A stretch of DNA of 32,769 bases from Paludibacteraceae bacterium (lineage in GTDB: Bacteria; Bacteroidota; Bacteroidia; Bacteroidales; Paludibacteraceae): contig JAFTHS010000029.1 of assembly GCA_017457295.1 (NCBI GenBank), positions 1 to 32,769 on the forward strand. Direction: 5' to 3'. The translations under genes and the position numbers were made by a program. The notes beneath the pieces are model-generated. The model searched no databases. It saw nothing but the letters and a program-made list of their open reading frames with translations, and had not been told where the DNA came from. Positions 1 through 9,489 of this stretch are shown in pieces. Every line of letters starts with the position of its first letter. The stretch's first letter is position 1.

Positions 1-770
1 ATAGCCGCAGCTTGGTGGCGGGTGATAGCTTGCAACTCGAAGGTGAAGTCAGAAGTCAATTCTTTTGCCTCCTCTTTGGTGATACCGAGCATAGAGCTTA
101 CCTCTACTTCGCTACCATATGCTTTGGTTGGGTTGAAGGTGATGACATCACCTACCTTTGCACCTGCAAAGAGCTTAGCTTGCTCTGCATCCTTCATGTA
201 TTGAGGAGTGAGCATACCGTTCTCCTTCACGATACCATTCTCCTTTTGCTCGGTGAGCAGACCTTTGAGCACGTCGCCGTCTTGCACCTCTTCAGCGTTT
301 ACGTAATCGCCAAAGCGTTGTGCATAGCTTTGTACTTGGTTCTCCACCATCTCATCGGTAACGGTGATGGTGTATTGAGTGAGTTTGTTCTTGCCGTTGA
401 GCATTGCGTCGAACTCTGGAGCCACAGCAATGTCGAAGCAGAAAGTGAAAGTGTCTTGTGTGTCGAAGTTCACCTCTGGAGTGAGTTCCTCGTTTGGCAA
501 TGGATCGCCGAGGAGGTTGAGGTGTTGCTCTTCGATGTACTTGTTGAGGTTCTCGCCGATGGTTTTGTTGATAACCTCAGCAAGGATACTCTTGCCGTAC
601 ATCTTTTGCAACATGCCCTTAGGTGCCATACCCGGACGGAAACCTGGGATGTTGGCTTTCTTACGAATTTGGATAAGTTCTTTTTGAACTGCCTCTTGGT
701 AGTCTGCTGGCTCCACAGTCATGGTGATTACCGCAGTGAGGTCTTTGATTTCTGATTGTTCAATTTTCAT
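1..770 (-). CDS. tig: Trigger factor, N-terminal part (gene runs off the left edge)
   Basis: Ribosome-bound chaperone with peptidyl-prolyl isomerase activity that shields nascent chains at the exit tunnel. Translating the minus strand from the ATG at 768-770 gives 256 codons with no stop, starting MKIEQSEIKDLTAVITMTVE. The ribosome-docking signature GFRPGMAP sits at residues 43-50, where it is expected in the N-terminal domain. The linker and the start of the FKBP-like domain follow, and the rest lies outside the window (the family is usually about 430-450 aa). It lies 55 nt downstream of typA on the same strand, so the two may be co-transcribed. No Shine-Dalgarno is seen. The plus-strand open frame covering the same bases is a shadow. 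Confidence 0.95.
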   Translation of the reverse strand, partial: MKIEQSEIKDLTAVITMTVEPADYQEAVQKELIQIRKKANIPGFRPGMAPKGMLQKMYGKSILAEVINKTIGENLNKYIEEQHLNLLGDPLPNEELTPEVNFDTQDTFTFCFDIAVAPEFDAMLNGKNKLTQYTITVTDEMVENQVQSYAQRFGDYVNAEEVQDGDVLKGLLTEQKENGIVKENGMLTPQYMKDAEQAKLFAGAKVGDVITFNPTKAYGSEVEVSSMLGITKEEAKELTSDFTFELQAITRHQAAA

Positions 771-799
771 ATAACTAAATTTTTAATTTGATTTCTTTT

Positions 800-827
800 T
801 TGAGTCAGGAGTCGGGAATCGAGAGTC
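800..827. repeat. Heptanucleotide tandem repeat, four units
   Basis: On the plus strand the units are TTGAGTC, AGGAGTC, GGGAATC and GAGAGTC (7-nt period, degenerate). The array fills half of the typA-tig intergenic gap and its last bases overlap the typA stop codon (826-828 on the minus strand). Confidence 0.6.
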
Positions 828-2625
828 AAAATTTATTTGCGCGTTTACGTTCGAGTTCGTCGAGGATAATCTTGCGGATACGCATAAAGTTTGGTGTTAC
901 CTCTACGTATTCATCTTCCTTGATATACTCCAATGCCTCCTCCAGCGAGAAGATTACAGGGGGTGGCAATACCGCCTTGTCATCTGCCGATTTCGAGCGC
1001 ATATTGGTCAGTTTCTTCGACTTCGTTACATTGATAACAATATCGCCCTCTTTGCTATTCTCGCCCACTACTTGACCTGCATACACCTCGTCTTGTGGCG
1101 AAATGAAGAATCGTCCACGGTCTTGCAGTTTATCCAAGGCATAGGCATACGCCGTACCCGACTCCATGGCGATGAGCGAACCGTTGTTGCGCTTCACAAT
1201 CTCGCCCTTGTAGGGTTGGAACTCCAAGAAACGGTGCGCCATAATCGCTTCGCCTGCCGACACGTTCAGCACGTAGGTACGCATACCGATGATACCACGG
1301 CTCGGAATCTCAAACTCGAGTTGTACACGGTCGTTGATCATCTCCATGCGGGTCATCTCGCCCTTGTGGGTGGATACATATTCGATGATCTTGCCCGAGC
1401 ATTCTTCTGGGGTGTTCACCGTGAGTTGCTCCACAGGTTCGCACTTCACGCCGTCAATCTCCTTGATGATGACTTGTGGCTGACCTACCTGCAACTCGTA
1501 TCCCTCGCGGCGCATGGTTTCTACGAGCACACTGAGGTGCAACACACCACGGCCAAAGACATTCCACGAGTTCTCGTCTGTGCCGCGCTCCACGCGAAGG
1601 GCAAGGTTCTTTTCGAGCTCTTTGTCGAGGCGTTCTTGGATATGGCGAGAGGTTACGAACTTACCGTCTTGACCGAAGAATGGCGAGTCGTTGATAGTGA
1701 ATACCATAGACATTGTGGGCTCATCAATGGCGATGGGCTTCAATGCCTCTGGTGTCTCAATGTCGCAAATAGTGTCGCCAATCTCGAAGCCGTCGATACC
1801 GATGAGCGCGCAAATATCGCCCGATTTCATTTCTTCTGTTTTCACATGTCCCATGCCCGAGAACGTGTGCAACTCTTTGATTTTGGTCTTAATCATCGTG
1901 CCGTCTTTCTTGGCAAGCATGACGTTCTGACCATTGTGCAGTGTACCACGATGCACACGTCCCACAGCGATACGACCTACGTATGGGTTGTAGTCGAGAC
2001 TGGTGATGAGCATCTGTGGCGTACCCTCCAACACCTCTGGTTCGGGAATATACTCGATGATGGCATCCATCAATGCGGTCAGGTCTTCAGTTGGCTGCTT
2101 CCAATCGGTGGACATCCAGCCGTTCTTTGCAGAGCCATAGAGCGTTTGGAAATCCAATTGTTCCTCTGTGGCGTCGAGGTTGCACATGAGGTCAAAGACC
2201 TCCTCTTGCACCTCGTCTGGGCGGCAGTTGAGTTTATCCACTTTGTTGATGACTACGATAGGTTTGAGGTTGAGCTCCAACGCCTTTTGCAGCACGAAGC
2301 GCGTTTGTGGCATAGGGCCTTCGAAGGCATCTACGAGCAGCAGCACGCCGTCTGCCATGTTCAGCACGCGCTCCACCTCGCCGCCGAAGTCGGCGTGGCC
2401 CGGAGTGTCAATCACATTGATTTTGTAGCCCTTGTATTCTATCGCTACGTTCTTCGCCAAGATGGTGATACCGCGCTCGCGCTCGAGTTCGTTGTTGTCG
2501 AGGATGAGTTCACCCTTCTGCTCGTTGTCGCGGAAGAGGTTGGCGGTGTACAACATCTTGTCCACGAGCGTTGTTTTGCCGTGGTCTACGTGTGCGATGA
2601 TGGCTATGTTTCTAATGTTCTGCAT
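826..2625 (-). CDS. typA: Ribosome-associated translational GTPase TypA/BipA
   Basis: EF-G-like GTPase that binds ribosomes, involved in 50S assembly and stress or low-temperature growth. The protein has 599 aa, the normal length for the family. The G1 loop AHVDHGKTT is at residues 11-19, followed by DTPGHADF (G3) and NKVDK (G4). The later beta-barrel and EF-G-like domains and the family-specific C-terminal domain are present, for example the SRGIIGMR segment. The start [19 protein letters not shown] matches the conserved N-terminus. A consensus promoter lies about 85 nt upstream at 2709-2740. The next gene downstream on the strand is tig. Antisense open frames as long as 526 codons in this region are shadows of its codon bias. 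Confidence 0.97.
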   Translation of the reverse strand: MQNIRNIAIIAHVDHGKTTLVDKMLYTANLFRDNEQKGELILDNNELERERGITILAKNVAIEYKGYKINVIDTPGHADFGGEVERVLNMADGVLLLVDAFEGPMPQTRFVLQKALELNLKPIVVINKVDKLNCRPDEVQEEVFDLMCNLDATEEQLDFQTLYGSAKNGWMSTDWKQPTEDLTALMDAIIEYIPEPEVLEGTPQMLITSLDYNPYVGRIAVGRVHRGTLHNGQNVMLAKKDGTMIKTKIKELHTFSGMGHVKTEEMKSGDICALIGIDGFEIGDTICDIETPEALKPIAIDEPTMSMVFTINDSPFFGQDGKFVTSRHIQERLDKELEKNLALRVERGTDENSWNVFGRGVLHLSVLVETMRREGYELQVGQPQVIIKEIDGVKCEPVEQLTVNTPEECSGKIIEYVSTHKGEMTRMEMINDRVQLEFEIPSRGIIGMRTYVLNVSAGEAIMAHRFLEFQPYKGEIVKRNNGSLIAMESGTAYAYALDKLQDRGRFFISPQDEVYAGQVVGENSKEGDIVINVTKSKKLTNMRSKSADDKAVLPPPVIFSLEEALEYIKEDEYVEVTPNFMRIRKIILDELERKRANKF

Positions 2626-2708
2626 ATTCTATTTTCCGTTATTTTTTCGTAGCGTCCTTGCGAGTGCTCTCGCATGTGCGCATACTACGCACAATATAAA
2701 AAATCGGA

Positions 2709-2740
2709 CAAAGGTACTGCTTTTTTCGCAAATATGCAAG
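2709..2740 (-). promoter_or_regulatory. Bacteroidetes-type promoter for typA
   Basis: On the minus strand TACCTTTG occupies 2709-2716 and CTTG 2737-2740. This fits the -33/-7 consensus TTG-N20-TAnnTTTG. The bases before the -7 box (AAAAAAGCAG) are the same as in the tRNA and rRNA promoters of this window. Predicted leader is about 80 nt. Confidence 0.75.
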
Positions 2741-2756
2741 AAAATAATGCTTTTTG

Positions 2757-2787
2757 TTGCTCGGATGCAATTTTTTTTGTACCTTTG
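2757..2787 (+). promoter_or_regulatory. Bacteroidetes-type promoter for the small T9SS protein
   Basis: TTG (2757-2759), a 20-nt spacer, then TACCTTTG (2780-2787). The ATG at 2827 is 39 nt downstream of the box. It is divergent from the typA promoter. Confidence 0.7.
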
Positions 2788-2826
2788 CCAGCCGAATAAT
2801 GCAAAACATTATAATTGTGTAGAAAC

Positions 2827-3282
2827 ATGAAACGATTCGTATTCTTTTTTGCTCTAGCATGTGTCATGCCAATGATGGCTATGAATTTGCTTGTGGAACA
2901 CCGTTCGGGTGCGGACTTGCTGCAGGATGTGGCTAAAATCGGCAAGTGGATATATGTGGGCGACCACCTGCAGTTGCTTGACAAGTCGGGCAATGTGTTG
3001 GCTACTGAGCCATTGGCTAATATCAAGAAAATCACTTTCTCTATCTCAGGCGAAACGACTGCACCGGAGACTGTGGTGGCAAATACGATTTTGGTCTATC
3101 CCAATCCTGCGCAGGATATATTGATAATTCAGGGCGTTGAGGAGCAACCGCTGCGCGTGTATGACCTGCAGGGACGACTATTGCAGACGGAGAACGGTAC
3201 GCAAATCAGCGTTGGCAACCTTGCAGAAGGCACCTACCTCTTGCAAATCGGCACGCAAGTGGTACGATTTATTAAGAACTAA
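2827..3282 (+). CDS. Small secreted protein with C-terminal T9SS (type A) sorting domain
   Basis: Predicted 151-aa exported protein of unknown function. I chose the ATG at 2827; an upstream in-frame TTG at 2815 would place MCRN before the signal peptide. Residues 1-19 form a signal peptide (MKRFVFFFALACVMPMMA). Residues 25-75 contain a short segment (GDHLQLLDKSGNVLATEPL, then IKKITF) like the linker often seen before sorting domains in Bacteroidales. Residues 88-151 are a type A T9SS C-terminal domain: YPNPAQD at 91-97, VYDLQGRLL at 111-119, LAEGTYLLQI at 132-141, ending in KN. Almost nothing but export and sorting signals is present, so the mature part would be only about 65 aa. It has its own promoter and a terminator just after it, so it is monocistronic. 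The T9SS assignment is firm; the biological role is unknown. Confidence 0.85.
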   Translation: MKRFVFFFALACVMPMMAMNLLVEHRSGADLLQDVAKIGKWIYVGDHLQLLDKSGNVLATEPLANIKKITFSISGETTAPETVVANTILVYPNPAQDILIIQGVEEQPLRVYDLQGRLLQTENGTQISVGNLAEGTYLLQIGTQVVRFIKN

Positions 3283-3320
3283 GACTTCTGCTCAGAAGCG
3301 ATAAACTACCTATAAACGAA

Positions 3321-3351
3321 AATCTCACCTCCATTTGGGTGGGATTTTTTT
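3321..3351 (+). terminator. Rho-independent terminator of the small T9SS gene
   Basis: A 9-bp stem (AATCTCACC with GGTGGGATT, one G-U pair) and an 8-nt loop are followed by a run of T up to 3351. It lies between convergent genes. On the minus strand the hairpin is followed only by TTCGTTT, so it may also weakly end the topA-priA transcript. Confidence 0.8.
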
Positions 3352-3359
3352 GCAAACGA

Positions 3360-5633
3360 TTATAGGGGGTCAATGTCGGGAGTAATGATTGTGCCTTTGG
3401 CAGCAGACTGCTGCACTACATAAGCCATGTGCTCGCGCACGAGGGATTTTGCACGATGGATGTTGGCTGTGGCTTCTATGGTAAGGCGCAGTTGCAGTAT
3501 GTGCATATTGTGCACACGAGCGACCGAAGGAGTGATGATGCCAGATACGCGAGGCCCAAAAGTCTGCTCTAGTCGCTCTCGCAGCAATGTGACAGCCGCA
3601 TTCAGGCGTTGCTCATCGCGGTGCTTCAGCGTGAAGATAATCAGCCGATAGAAAGGCGGGAAATGAAACAACTGCCGCTCGGCAATCTGCTGCTCGTATA
3701 GCGATAGATAGTCGTGCTTTTTTAGGTAATCAAACACGGGATTCTTCGGGTCAAAAGTCTGAATAATCACTTCACCTTTATCGCCTTTTCTGCCCGCGCG
3801 CCCACTCACTTGCTCCAGCATGTGGAAGGCATGTTCGCAACTACGAAAATCGGGTTTGTTGAGCAGCATGTCGGCTTGCAAGACTGCTACCAGACTCACG
3901 TCGTCGAAATGCAAACCCTTGGTGACCATCTGCGTGCCGATTAGGATATCTACTTTGTGTGCAGAAAAACTGTCGATAATGCGTTGGTGGCTATCCTTGC
4001 GGCGCGTGGAGTCTAGGTCCATGCGTGCTACGTGGGCATGGGGGAAGAGCGCGCTAATCTCCTCTTCCAGCCGCTCTGTACCAAAACCATGCGTACGATA
4101 TTCCCCCTGACAAGAGGGGCAACGTTGCGGTGCAACTATGCTGTGTCCGCATGAGTGGCAGACCAGCGCATGGTGCGCTTTGTGCAACGTGAGACTGACA
4201 TCGCAATTGGGACATTTGGGTACCGAACCGCAGTCGCTACATTGCAGGAATGGCGCGTAACCGCGACGGTTTTGGAAGAGGATTACCTGCTTGCCTTTGG
4301 ATAGTTCTTCGCGCATGCGCAGCACCAGCGGGTCGGAGAAATGACCATACATCTCCTTGCGATGATATTGGCGTTGCAAATCCACTATGGTGATACGAGG
4401 CAACTGCAAACCTTGGAAACGCTCTTTCATCTCCACTAACCCATATTTGCCGCTCGTAGCATTGTGATAACTTTCTACCGATGGAGTGGCTGTGCCCAAT
4501 AGCACTTTGGCTCCGTACCAACCTGCCATCATGATAGCTGTGGAACGGGCATGATAGCGTGGCGCAGGGTCTTGTTGCTTATAGCTGGGTTCGTGTTCTT
4601 CATCCACTATAATCAGCCCCAAGTCTCTGAATGGCAAGAAAATAGCCGAACGTGCTCCCAATATTACCTTGCTTTTCTCATCCCCCCTCTCACCTCTCAC
4701 TTCATTGTATATCTCCACTCTTTCTGCATTGCTAAAACGCGAGTGATATACCACCAACTGACTGCCAAATACGGCCTGCAGCCGCTCGGTGAGTTGGGTG
4801 GTTAATGCTATCTCGGGCACCAGATACAGTACCTGCTTGCCCTTTTGCAATGCCTCTTCAATCAGGTGGATATACACCTCTGTCTTGCCGCTAGAGGTCA
4901 CTCCATGCAGCAGCACTACGTTCTTATCTTGCCATGCTTGACGTATGGCATTTGCAGCATTTTGCTGCTGTGTATCAAGGGGGTGGGGCGAACCAATGGC
5001 ACCCGAATAACGACGCAAACGAGAGATAGGGTGCTCCTCTTCGAGGAATATACCCTTGTCGATGAGTAGGCGCAATATAGCACCACTGACACCGCTCGAC
5101 TCCAATAGCACACGTCTCTCCACTTGCCACTGACCTTGTGCCAAGTCCAAGAACGTCCGAAATAGCTGCTCTTGCTTCTTGGCGCGCCCAAAACTGGAAA
5201 GCAATGCCTCCTGAGCATGATGGTCAAGCAGGGTAGGGGGAAGCGATATATACTGACATATGGCTGCAGCATAGTTGTCGTCTATAATCTCCGACGGCAG
5301 AGCCGCGGCCAGTACCTCTCCCATGGTGCACATATAGTATTGCGATAGCCACTCCCATAGATGTAATTGCTGAGCAGTGACTATAGGCGTTTGGTCAATT
5401 ATCTGAACTACGTCGCGTACCTTGACATGTTTGGGCAATGTACCTTCGTGAGGGCGGTAAATGATACCGATGATGCTTTTTTTGCCCAATGGCACCAGCA
5501 CCCGCTTACCTATATCCGCTGTGCCGAGGGCTGCTGATGTGAGCGGGGATGGATTGGCTAATGGGATACGATACGTATACACATCCGCTATTGCCAAAGG
5601 AAGGATGATATCGACTAGATTATAGTCTTTCAA
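3360..5633 (-). CDS. priA: Primosomal protein N' (replication restart helicase PriA)
   Basis: 3'-to-5' superfamily 2 DNA helicase that recognises stalled forks and reloads the replisome. The protein has 757 aa. The N-terminal DNA-binding domain starts at MKDYNLVDIILPLAIADVYTY. Walker A GVTSSGKT is at residues 244-251 and the DEEH box (Walker B) at 344-347. Eight cysteines at 465, 468, 474, 477, 492, 495, 505 and 508 form the two zinc sites diagnostic of PriA. The C-terminal helicase lobe contains the QVSGRAGR motif. The start is 9 nt after the topA stop on the same strand, so topA-priA is a two-gene operon joining supercoil control with fork restart. Confidence 0.97.
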   Translation of the reverse strand: MKDYNLVDIILPLAIADVYTYRIPLANPSPLTSAALGTADIGKRVLVPLGKKSIIGIIYRPHEGTLPKHVKVRDVVQIIDQTPIVTAQQLHLWEWLSQYYMCTMGEVLAAALPSEIIDDNYAAAICQYISLPPTLLDHHAQEALLSSFGRAKKQEQLFRTFLDLAQGQWQVERRVLLESSGVSGAILRLLIDKGIFLEEEHPISRLRRYSGAIGSPHPLDTQQQNAANAIRQAWQDKNVVLLHGVTSSGKTEVYIHLIEEALQKGKQVLYLVPEIALTTQLTERLQAVFGSQLVVYHSRFSNAERVEIYNEVRGERGDEKSKVILGARSAIFLPFRDLGLIIVDEEHEPSYKQQDPAPRYHARSTAIMMAGWYGAKVLLGTATPSVESYHNATSGKYGLVEMKERFQGLQLPRITIVDLQRQYHRKEMYGHFSDPLVLRMREELSKGKQVILFQNRRGYAPFLQCSDCGSVPKCPNCDVSLTLHKAHHALVCHSCGHSIVAPQRCPSCQGEYRTHGFGTERLEEEISALFPHAHVARMDLDSTRRKDSHQRIIDSFSAHKVDILIGTQMVTKGLHFDDVSLVAVLQADMLLNKPDFRSCEHAFHMLEQVSGRAGRKGDKGEVIIQTFDPKNPVFDYLKKHDYLSLYEQQIAERQLFHFPPFYRLIIFTLKHRDEQRLNAAVTLLRERLEQTFGPRVSGIITPSVARVHNMHILQLRLTIEATANIHRAKSLVREHMAYVVQQSAAKGTIITPDIDPL

Positions 5634-5642
5634 CGTGAGTAT

Positions 5643-7952
5643 TTATTTTTTAGCTTTCTTGCTGCCTGCGGGAGAGCTATTGGCTATGATGTCCATACAC
5701 TGCTGCTCCGTCATCTCTTCTGCTTTGATACTACGTGGTATCTTATAGTTGCCTGTTGGGGCCTTGATGTATGCTCCGTATCGCCCGTTCAGCACTTGTA
5801 TGTCGCCCCATGTGTGCAATGGCGCTTGTTGTTGGCTATGTTTGCCTATGAGTTCAATGGCTTGCTCCAGCTCTATAGCGTGAGGGTTGATGTTCTTTGG
5901 AATACTGACAAAACTCTTGTCGTAGCGGATATATGGGCCATACTTGCCTTCGCCGACTACTATCTCTTTGTCTTGCCAAGTACCTACCACGTAGGGGAAG
6001 GCGGTGCGGAAAAGATTGAGTGCTTCTTCGAGTGTGATAGTGAAGATGCTCTGTCCCTTTTGCAACGAAGCAAAGCGGGGCTTTTCCGTATCGCTGTCGC
6101 CCAGTTGTACACACGGACCATTCTTGCTGATTCGTGCGAATACGGGGTCGCCACTCTCAGGGTCTTTGCCTATATAGCGAGCCGCTACTTTACCCGATGG
6201 CACTTGCTTGATTGTAGGGTGGAAGTCCTGATAGAAACTATGCACACTGCTCACCCAATCCGCTTCCCCTGCTGCGATAGCATCGAAGTTCTTCTCCTCG
6301 TCTGCCGTGAAGTCATAACTCATGATATTGGGGAAGTGTTCCACTAGAAAATCGTTTGTGATACGTCCCAAGTCGGTAGGAATCAGTTTGCCCGAGTCAG
6401 CACCTACGATTTCGCTCTTTTGCTTATCTATGATCCTACCGCCGCGTAGCGTGAGGATATTGTAGGATTGTTTTTCACCTACTATATTGCGTTGCTCTAC
6501 GTAGTTGCGCGATTGGATAGTGGCTATAGTCGACATGTAGGTGGATGGACGACCAATACCCAGTTCCTCCATTTTCTTTACCAACGAACCCTCATTGTAG
6601 CGAACGGGTGCTTTCGTAAACGACTCTTGTGCTACGGCACTGTCTAATGTGCATGGTGCATTAGCCACCAATTGCGCTATGCTCGCCGGCGCCGCTGCGC
6701 CAGCAACATCTTCGTCAGATGATTGGGTGTATGCGCGCATGAAACCATCGAACGTAATCACCTCGTGCACTGCTTGCCAAAAATAGTTGCTGCCTGACAT
6801 CGCCACTTCGATGTGGGTGGTATCGGTTTGGGCATCTGCCATCTGCGAAGCAATGGCGCGCTTGCGAATTAGATCGTATAGACGACGCTCATCGGCGTTG
6901 CTACCTGCCGATGGCTGGTTCATATACGATGGACGAATGGCTTCGTGCGCCTCTTGCGCACCCTTAGACTTGGTTTGGTACTGACGTGCTTTGTGGTAGT
7001 TGTTGCCATACTCCGAGATGATAGTTGCCTTGGCTGTGTTGATGGCCAAACTACTCAAACTCACCGAGTCTGTACGCATATACGTTATATGACCTGCCTC
7101 ATACAGCGACTGAGCCAAACGCATCGTCTTTGATACCGAGAAGTGCAACTTACGCACTGCCTCTTGCTGCAAGGTAGAAGTTGTGAACGGAGGAGCAGGG
7201 CTGCGATGACCTTGCTTGTGAGTGATAGACGAGATGGCAAATTCTGCAGTCTTGCATTGCTCCAAGAATGCCAATGCCTCATCCTTCGTCGCAAAACGAT
7301 GATTCAGTTCCGTCTTGAAGGTCGCAGGAGTGCCCGATTGAGTCGGTGCAACAAACTCGGCCGTGACACGATAACTCGCCGTCGATACAAACTCCTCAAT
7401 CTCGCGCTCACGCTCTACTACCAACCTCACCACTACCGACTGCACTCGACCTGCACTCAAGCCCGTCGTCACTTTCTTCCATAGTACCGGCGACAACTCA
7501 AAACCTACTATGCGGTCCAAGACGCGGCGAGCTTGCTGGGCGTTCACCAAGTTATAGTCTATACCACGAGGGTGCTTCAGCGACTCCAACACCGTGTCTT
7601 TAGTAAAGTCCTCAAAGGTCACACGGCATGAGTTGCTTTCATCCAAACCTAGCACTTCCTTCAGGTGCCATGCTATAGCTTCACCTTCACGGTCTGGATC
7701 GCTTGCCAACCATACCATATCCGCTTTCGCCGCCTCCGACTTCAGCTTGGCCACCAATTGCTCCTTACTCGCATCTATCGCATAATGAGGACGGTAACCG
7801 TTCTCAAAATCTATTCCTATGCTGTTTTTGCCCACACCCTCAATGTCGCGGATATGGCCTTGCGACGACATCAGACGAAAATCCTTGCCTAAATATTTGG
7901 CTATCGTTGCTCCCTTGCTAGGAGACTCTACAATCATCAAATTCTTACTCAT
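5643..7952 (-). CDS. topA: DNA topoisomerase I (type IA)
   Basis: Relaxes negative supercoils through a 5'-phosphotyrosine intermediate. I place the start at 7952 (MSKNLMIVESPSKGATIAKYL), giving 769 aa. The longer open frame to 8096 would run through the promoter and adds 48 residues unlike any topoisomerase. The TOPRIM domain has E9 and the DPDREGEAIAWH motif at 85-96. The catalytic tyrosine is Y291 in YMRTDS. The C-terminus has no cysteine zinc fingers. It ends in zinc-less Topo_C repeats (GKYGPYIRYDKSF, GRYGAYIKAPTGNYKIP) and a lysine-rich tail, as is usual in Bacteroidetes. It is first gene of the topA-priA unit. Confidence 0.97.
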   Translation of the reverse strand: MSKNLMIVESPSKGATIAKYLGKDFRLMSSQGHIRDIEGVGKNSIGIDFENGYRPHYAIDASKEQLVAKLKSEAAKADMVWLASDPDREGEAIAWHLKEVLGLDESNSCRVTFEDFTKDTVLESLKHPRGIDYNLVNAQQARRVLDRIVGFELSPVLWKKVTTGLSAGRVQSVVVRLVVEREREIEEFVSTASYRVTAEFVAPTQSGTPATFKTELNHRFATKDEALAFLEQCKTAEFAISSITHKQGHRSPAPPFTTSTLQQEAVRKLHFSVSKTMRLAQSLYEAGHITYMRTDSVSLSSLAINTAKATIISEYGNNYHKARQYQTKSKGAQEAHEAIRPSYMNQPSAGSNADERRLYDLIRKRAIASQMADAQTDTTHIEVAMSGSNYFWQAVHEVITFDGFMRAYTQSSDEDVAGAAAPASIAQLVANAPCTLDSAVAQESFTKAPVRYNEGSLVKKMEELGIGRPSTYMSTIATIQSRNYVEQRNIVGEKQSYNILTLRGGRIIDKQKSEIVGADSGKLIPTDLGRITNDFLVEHFPNIMSYDFTADEEKNFDAIAAGEADWVSSVHSFYQDFHPTIKQVPSGKVAARYIGKDPESGDPVFARISKNGPCVQLGDSDTEKPRFASLQKGQSIFTITLEEALNLFRTAFPYVVGTWQDKEIVVGEGKYGPYIRYDKSFVSIPKNINPHAIELEQAIELIGKHSQQQAPLHTWGDIQVLNGRYGAYIKAPTGNYKIPRSIKAEEMTEQQCMDIIANSSPAGSKKAKK

Positions 7953-7995
7953 ATATATAAGGTGTAGTTTGTCCTTTTTTTTTGCAAAACGGCGG

Positions 7996-8027
7996 CAAAG
8001 GTACAACAAAATTTTGAATGGTGCAAA
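7996..8027 (-). promoter_or_regulatory. Promoter of topA-priA
   Basis: On the minus strand TTTG (8024-8027), exactly 20 nt, then TACCTTTG (7996-8003). This is a perfect match to the Bacteroidetes consensus. It gives a leader of about 40 nt to the ATG at 7952. Confidence 0.85.
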
Positions 8028-8089
8028 TTTATTTTTCTGCTTTTTTTGATTACTTATATAAAGTAAAGTTTTTGTTTTTTGCTTTTTTG

Positions 8090-8121
8090 TTTGCATATAT
8101 ACTTTTTTTTTTGTACCTTTG
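8090..8121 (+). promoter_or_regulatory. Promoter of nfeD-floA
   Basis: TTTG (8090-8093), exactly 20 nt, then TACCTTTG (8114-8121). It is divergent from the topA promoter, and the two -33 elements are about 62 nt apart. The start codon is 22 nt downstream of the box. Confidence 0.85.
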
Positions 8122-8143
8122 TCGCCATAAAAATTTTGAAGCT

Positions 8144-8476
8144 ATGACGTATCTTATTTTAACGATTATTCTTGTGCTTTTTGGCGTGGGATTGCTATTG
8201 GCAGAGATGTTTCTCTTGCCTGGTTTTGGTATTGCAGGCATATTTGGCTTACTGAGTTTGGCGGGTGCAGTGGTGCTAGCATATCTGAAGCTGACTGCCA
8301 TGTGGGCATGGGCAGGGCATGTGACACTGGCAGCATGCGTGCTGCTTTGCGCGATTGCTGTATATGTGTTTGTAAAGAGCAAAGCCATGGATAAGATGGC
8401 GCTCGATACCAAGATCGAAGGTGGCGTGGATATGCCTTCTGCAGGCAAACATATGGAAGATTTGCAAAATAACTAA
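8144..8476 (+). CDS. NfeD-like membrane protein, short form without the OB-fold domain
   Basis: Predicted 110-aa integral membrane protein. The ATG at 8144 lies just after the promoter; a longer in-frame reading from 8018 crosses the promoter and is rejected. Three hydrophobic segments lie near residues 2-24, 25-47 and 55-78, followed by a short polar tail with [13 protein letters not shown]. NfeD proteins sit next to flotillin-like FloA in many bacteria and are thought to help organise membrane microdomains. Here floA follows after 23 nt, supporting the call. In most NfeD proteins a soluble OB-fold of about 60 aa follows the tail. It is absent, and there is no room for it before floA, so this is a reduced version. 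The family call rests on context and membrane topology. Confidence 0.75.
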   Translation: MTYLILTIILVLFGVGLLLAEMFLLPGFGIAGIFGLLSLAGAVVLAYLKLTAMWAWAGHVTLAACVLLCAIAVYVFVKSKAMDKMALDTKIEGGVDMPSAGKHMEDLQNN

Positions 8477-8499
8477 TAACAACTAAAAATTCTACAACT

Positions 8500-9489
8500 A
8501 TGATGACATTTGGACCTATACAATGGGTATTGGTGGCAATATTAGCCATCCTTGTGATTATTTTCTTTTACTATGTACCTTTCATGCTGTGGATTAACGC
8601 AGTAGTAAGTGGCGTACATGTATCGTTGGTGCAACTCTTCTTGATGCGTATCCGTAAGGTGCCACCAACACGTATTGTGAACTGTTTGATTGAAGCACAT
8701 AAGGCAGGTTTGACCGATGTGAAGCGCGACGGACTGGAGGCGCACTTCTTGGCAGGTGGACATATTGAGCGCGTGGTGCATGCACTGGTGAGTGCCAGCA
8801 AAGCAAATATGCAACTCTCTTTCCAGATGGCTACTGCTATTGACTTGGCAGGCCGTGATGTGTTCGAGGCAGTACAGATGTCGGTTAACCCTCGCGTGAT
8901 TGATACTCCACCTGTAACCGCTGTGGCTAAGGATGGTATTCAGCTCATTGCCAAAGCACGTGTGACCGTGCGTGCGAATATTAAGCAATTGGTCGGTGGT
9001 GCTGGCGAAGATACAGTTTTGGCTCGTGTTGGCGAGGGTATCGTATCTTCTATTGGTTCATCGGATAGCCACAAGATGGTGCTGGAGAATCCAGATAGCA
9101 TCTCCAAACTCGTGCTCAGCAAAGGTTTGGACGCAGGTACAGCGTTCGAGATCCTCAGTATTGATATTGCGGACATTGATGTAGGTAAGAACATCGGTGC
9201 GCAATTGCAGATGGATCAGGCGCAAGCCGATAAGAATATCGCCCAAGCGAAAGCAGAGGAGCGTCGTGCAATGGCTATTGCTAATGAGCAAGAGATGAAG
9301 GCGAAAGCACAAGAGGCACGTGCGAAAGTGATTGAGGCAGAGGCACTTGTACCACAAGCCATGGCAGATGCTTTCCGCAATGGTAATTTGGGTATCATGG
9401 ATTACTACCGTATGCAGAATATCCAAGCGGACACTACTATGCGCGAAGCTATAGGCAAACCGGCTAACGCGCCAGAAAAGAAAAAGTGA
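8500..9489 (+). CDS. floA: Flotillin-like protein FloA
   Basis: Membrane-anchored SPFH-type scaffold of functional membrane microdomains, 329 aa. One hydrophobic segment lies at about residues 8-30 and enters the membrane without a cleaved signal. The YqfA/FloA core follows ([23 protein letters not shown], with the conserved stretch [20 protein letters not shown]). Residues about 240-295 are rich in Ala, Glu, Lys and Gln ([20 protein letters not shown]), a coiled coil that drives oligomerisation. It starts 23 nt after nfeD. Its stop overlaps the GTG start of the next gene in GTGA, pointing to translational coupling. Confidence 0.95.
   Translation: MMTFGPIQWVLVAILAILVIIFFYYVPFMLWINAVVSGVHVSLVQLFLMRIRKVPPTRIVNCLIEAHKAGLTDVKRDGLEAHFLAGGHIERVVHALVSASKANMQLSFQMATAIDLAGRDVFEAVQMSVNPRVIDTPPVTAVAKDGIQLIAKARVTVRANIKQLVGGAGEDTVLARVGEGIVSSIGSSDSHKMVLENPDSISKLVLSKGLDAGTAFEILSIDIADIDVGKNIGAQLQMDQAQADKNIAQAKAEERRAMAIANEQEMKAKAQEARAKVIEAEALVPQAMADAFRNGNLGIMDYYRMQNIQADTTMREAIGKPANAPEKKK

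Noticed and set aside
12-755. 247-codon plus-strand open frame at the left edge
   Set aside because: It is antisense to trigger factor, whose minus-strand reading is unmistakable; there is no start context or domain.
1072-2652. 526-codon open frame on the plus strand opposite typA
   Set aside because: It lies entirely antisense to the well-conserved typA. Its product is rich in His, Leu and Val with no recognisable domain, a normal by-product of typA codon bias.
7953-8096. 48-residue N-terminal extension of topoisomerase I
   Set aside because: It would be encoded across the perfect promoter at 7996-8027 and has no similarity to topoisomerase N-termini; MSKNLMIVESPSKG is the conserved start.
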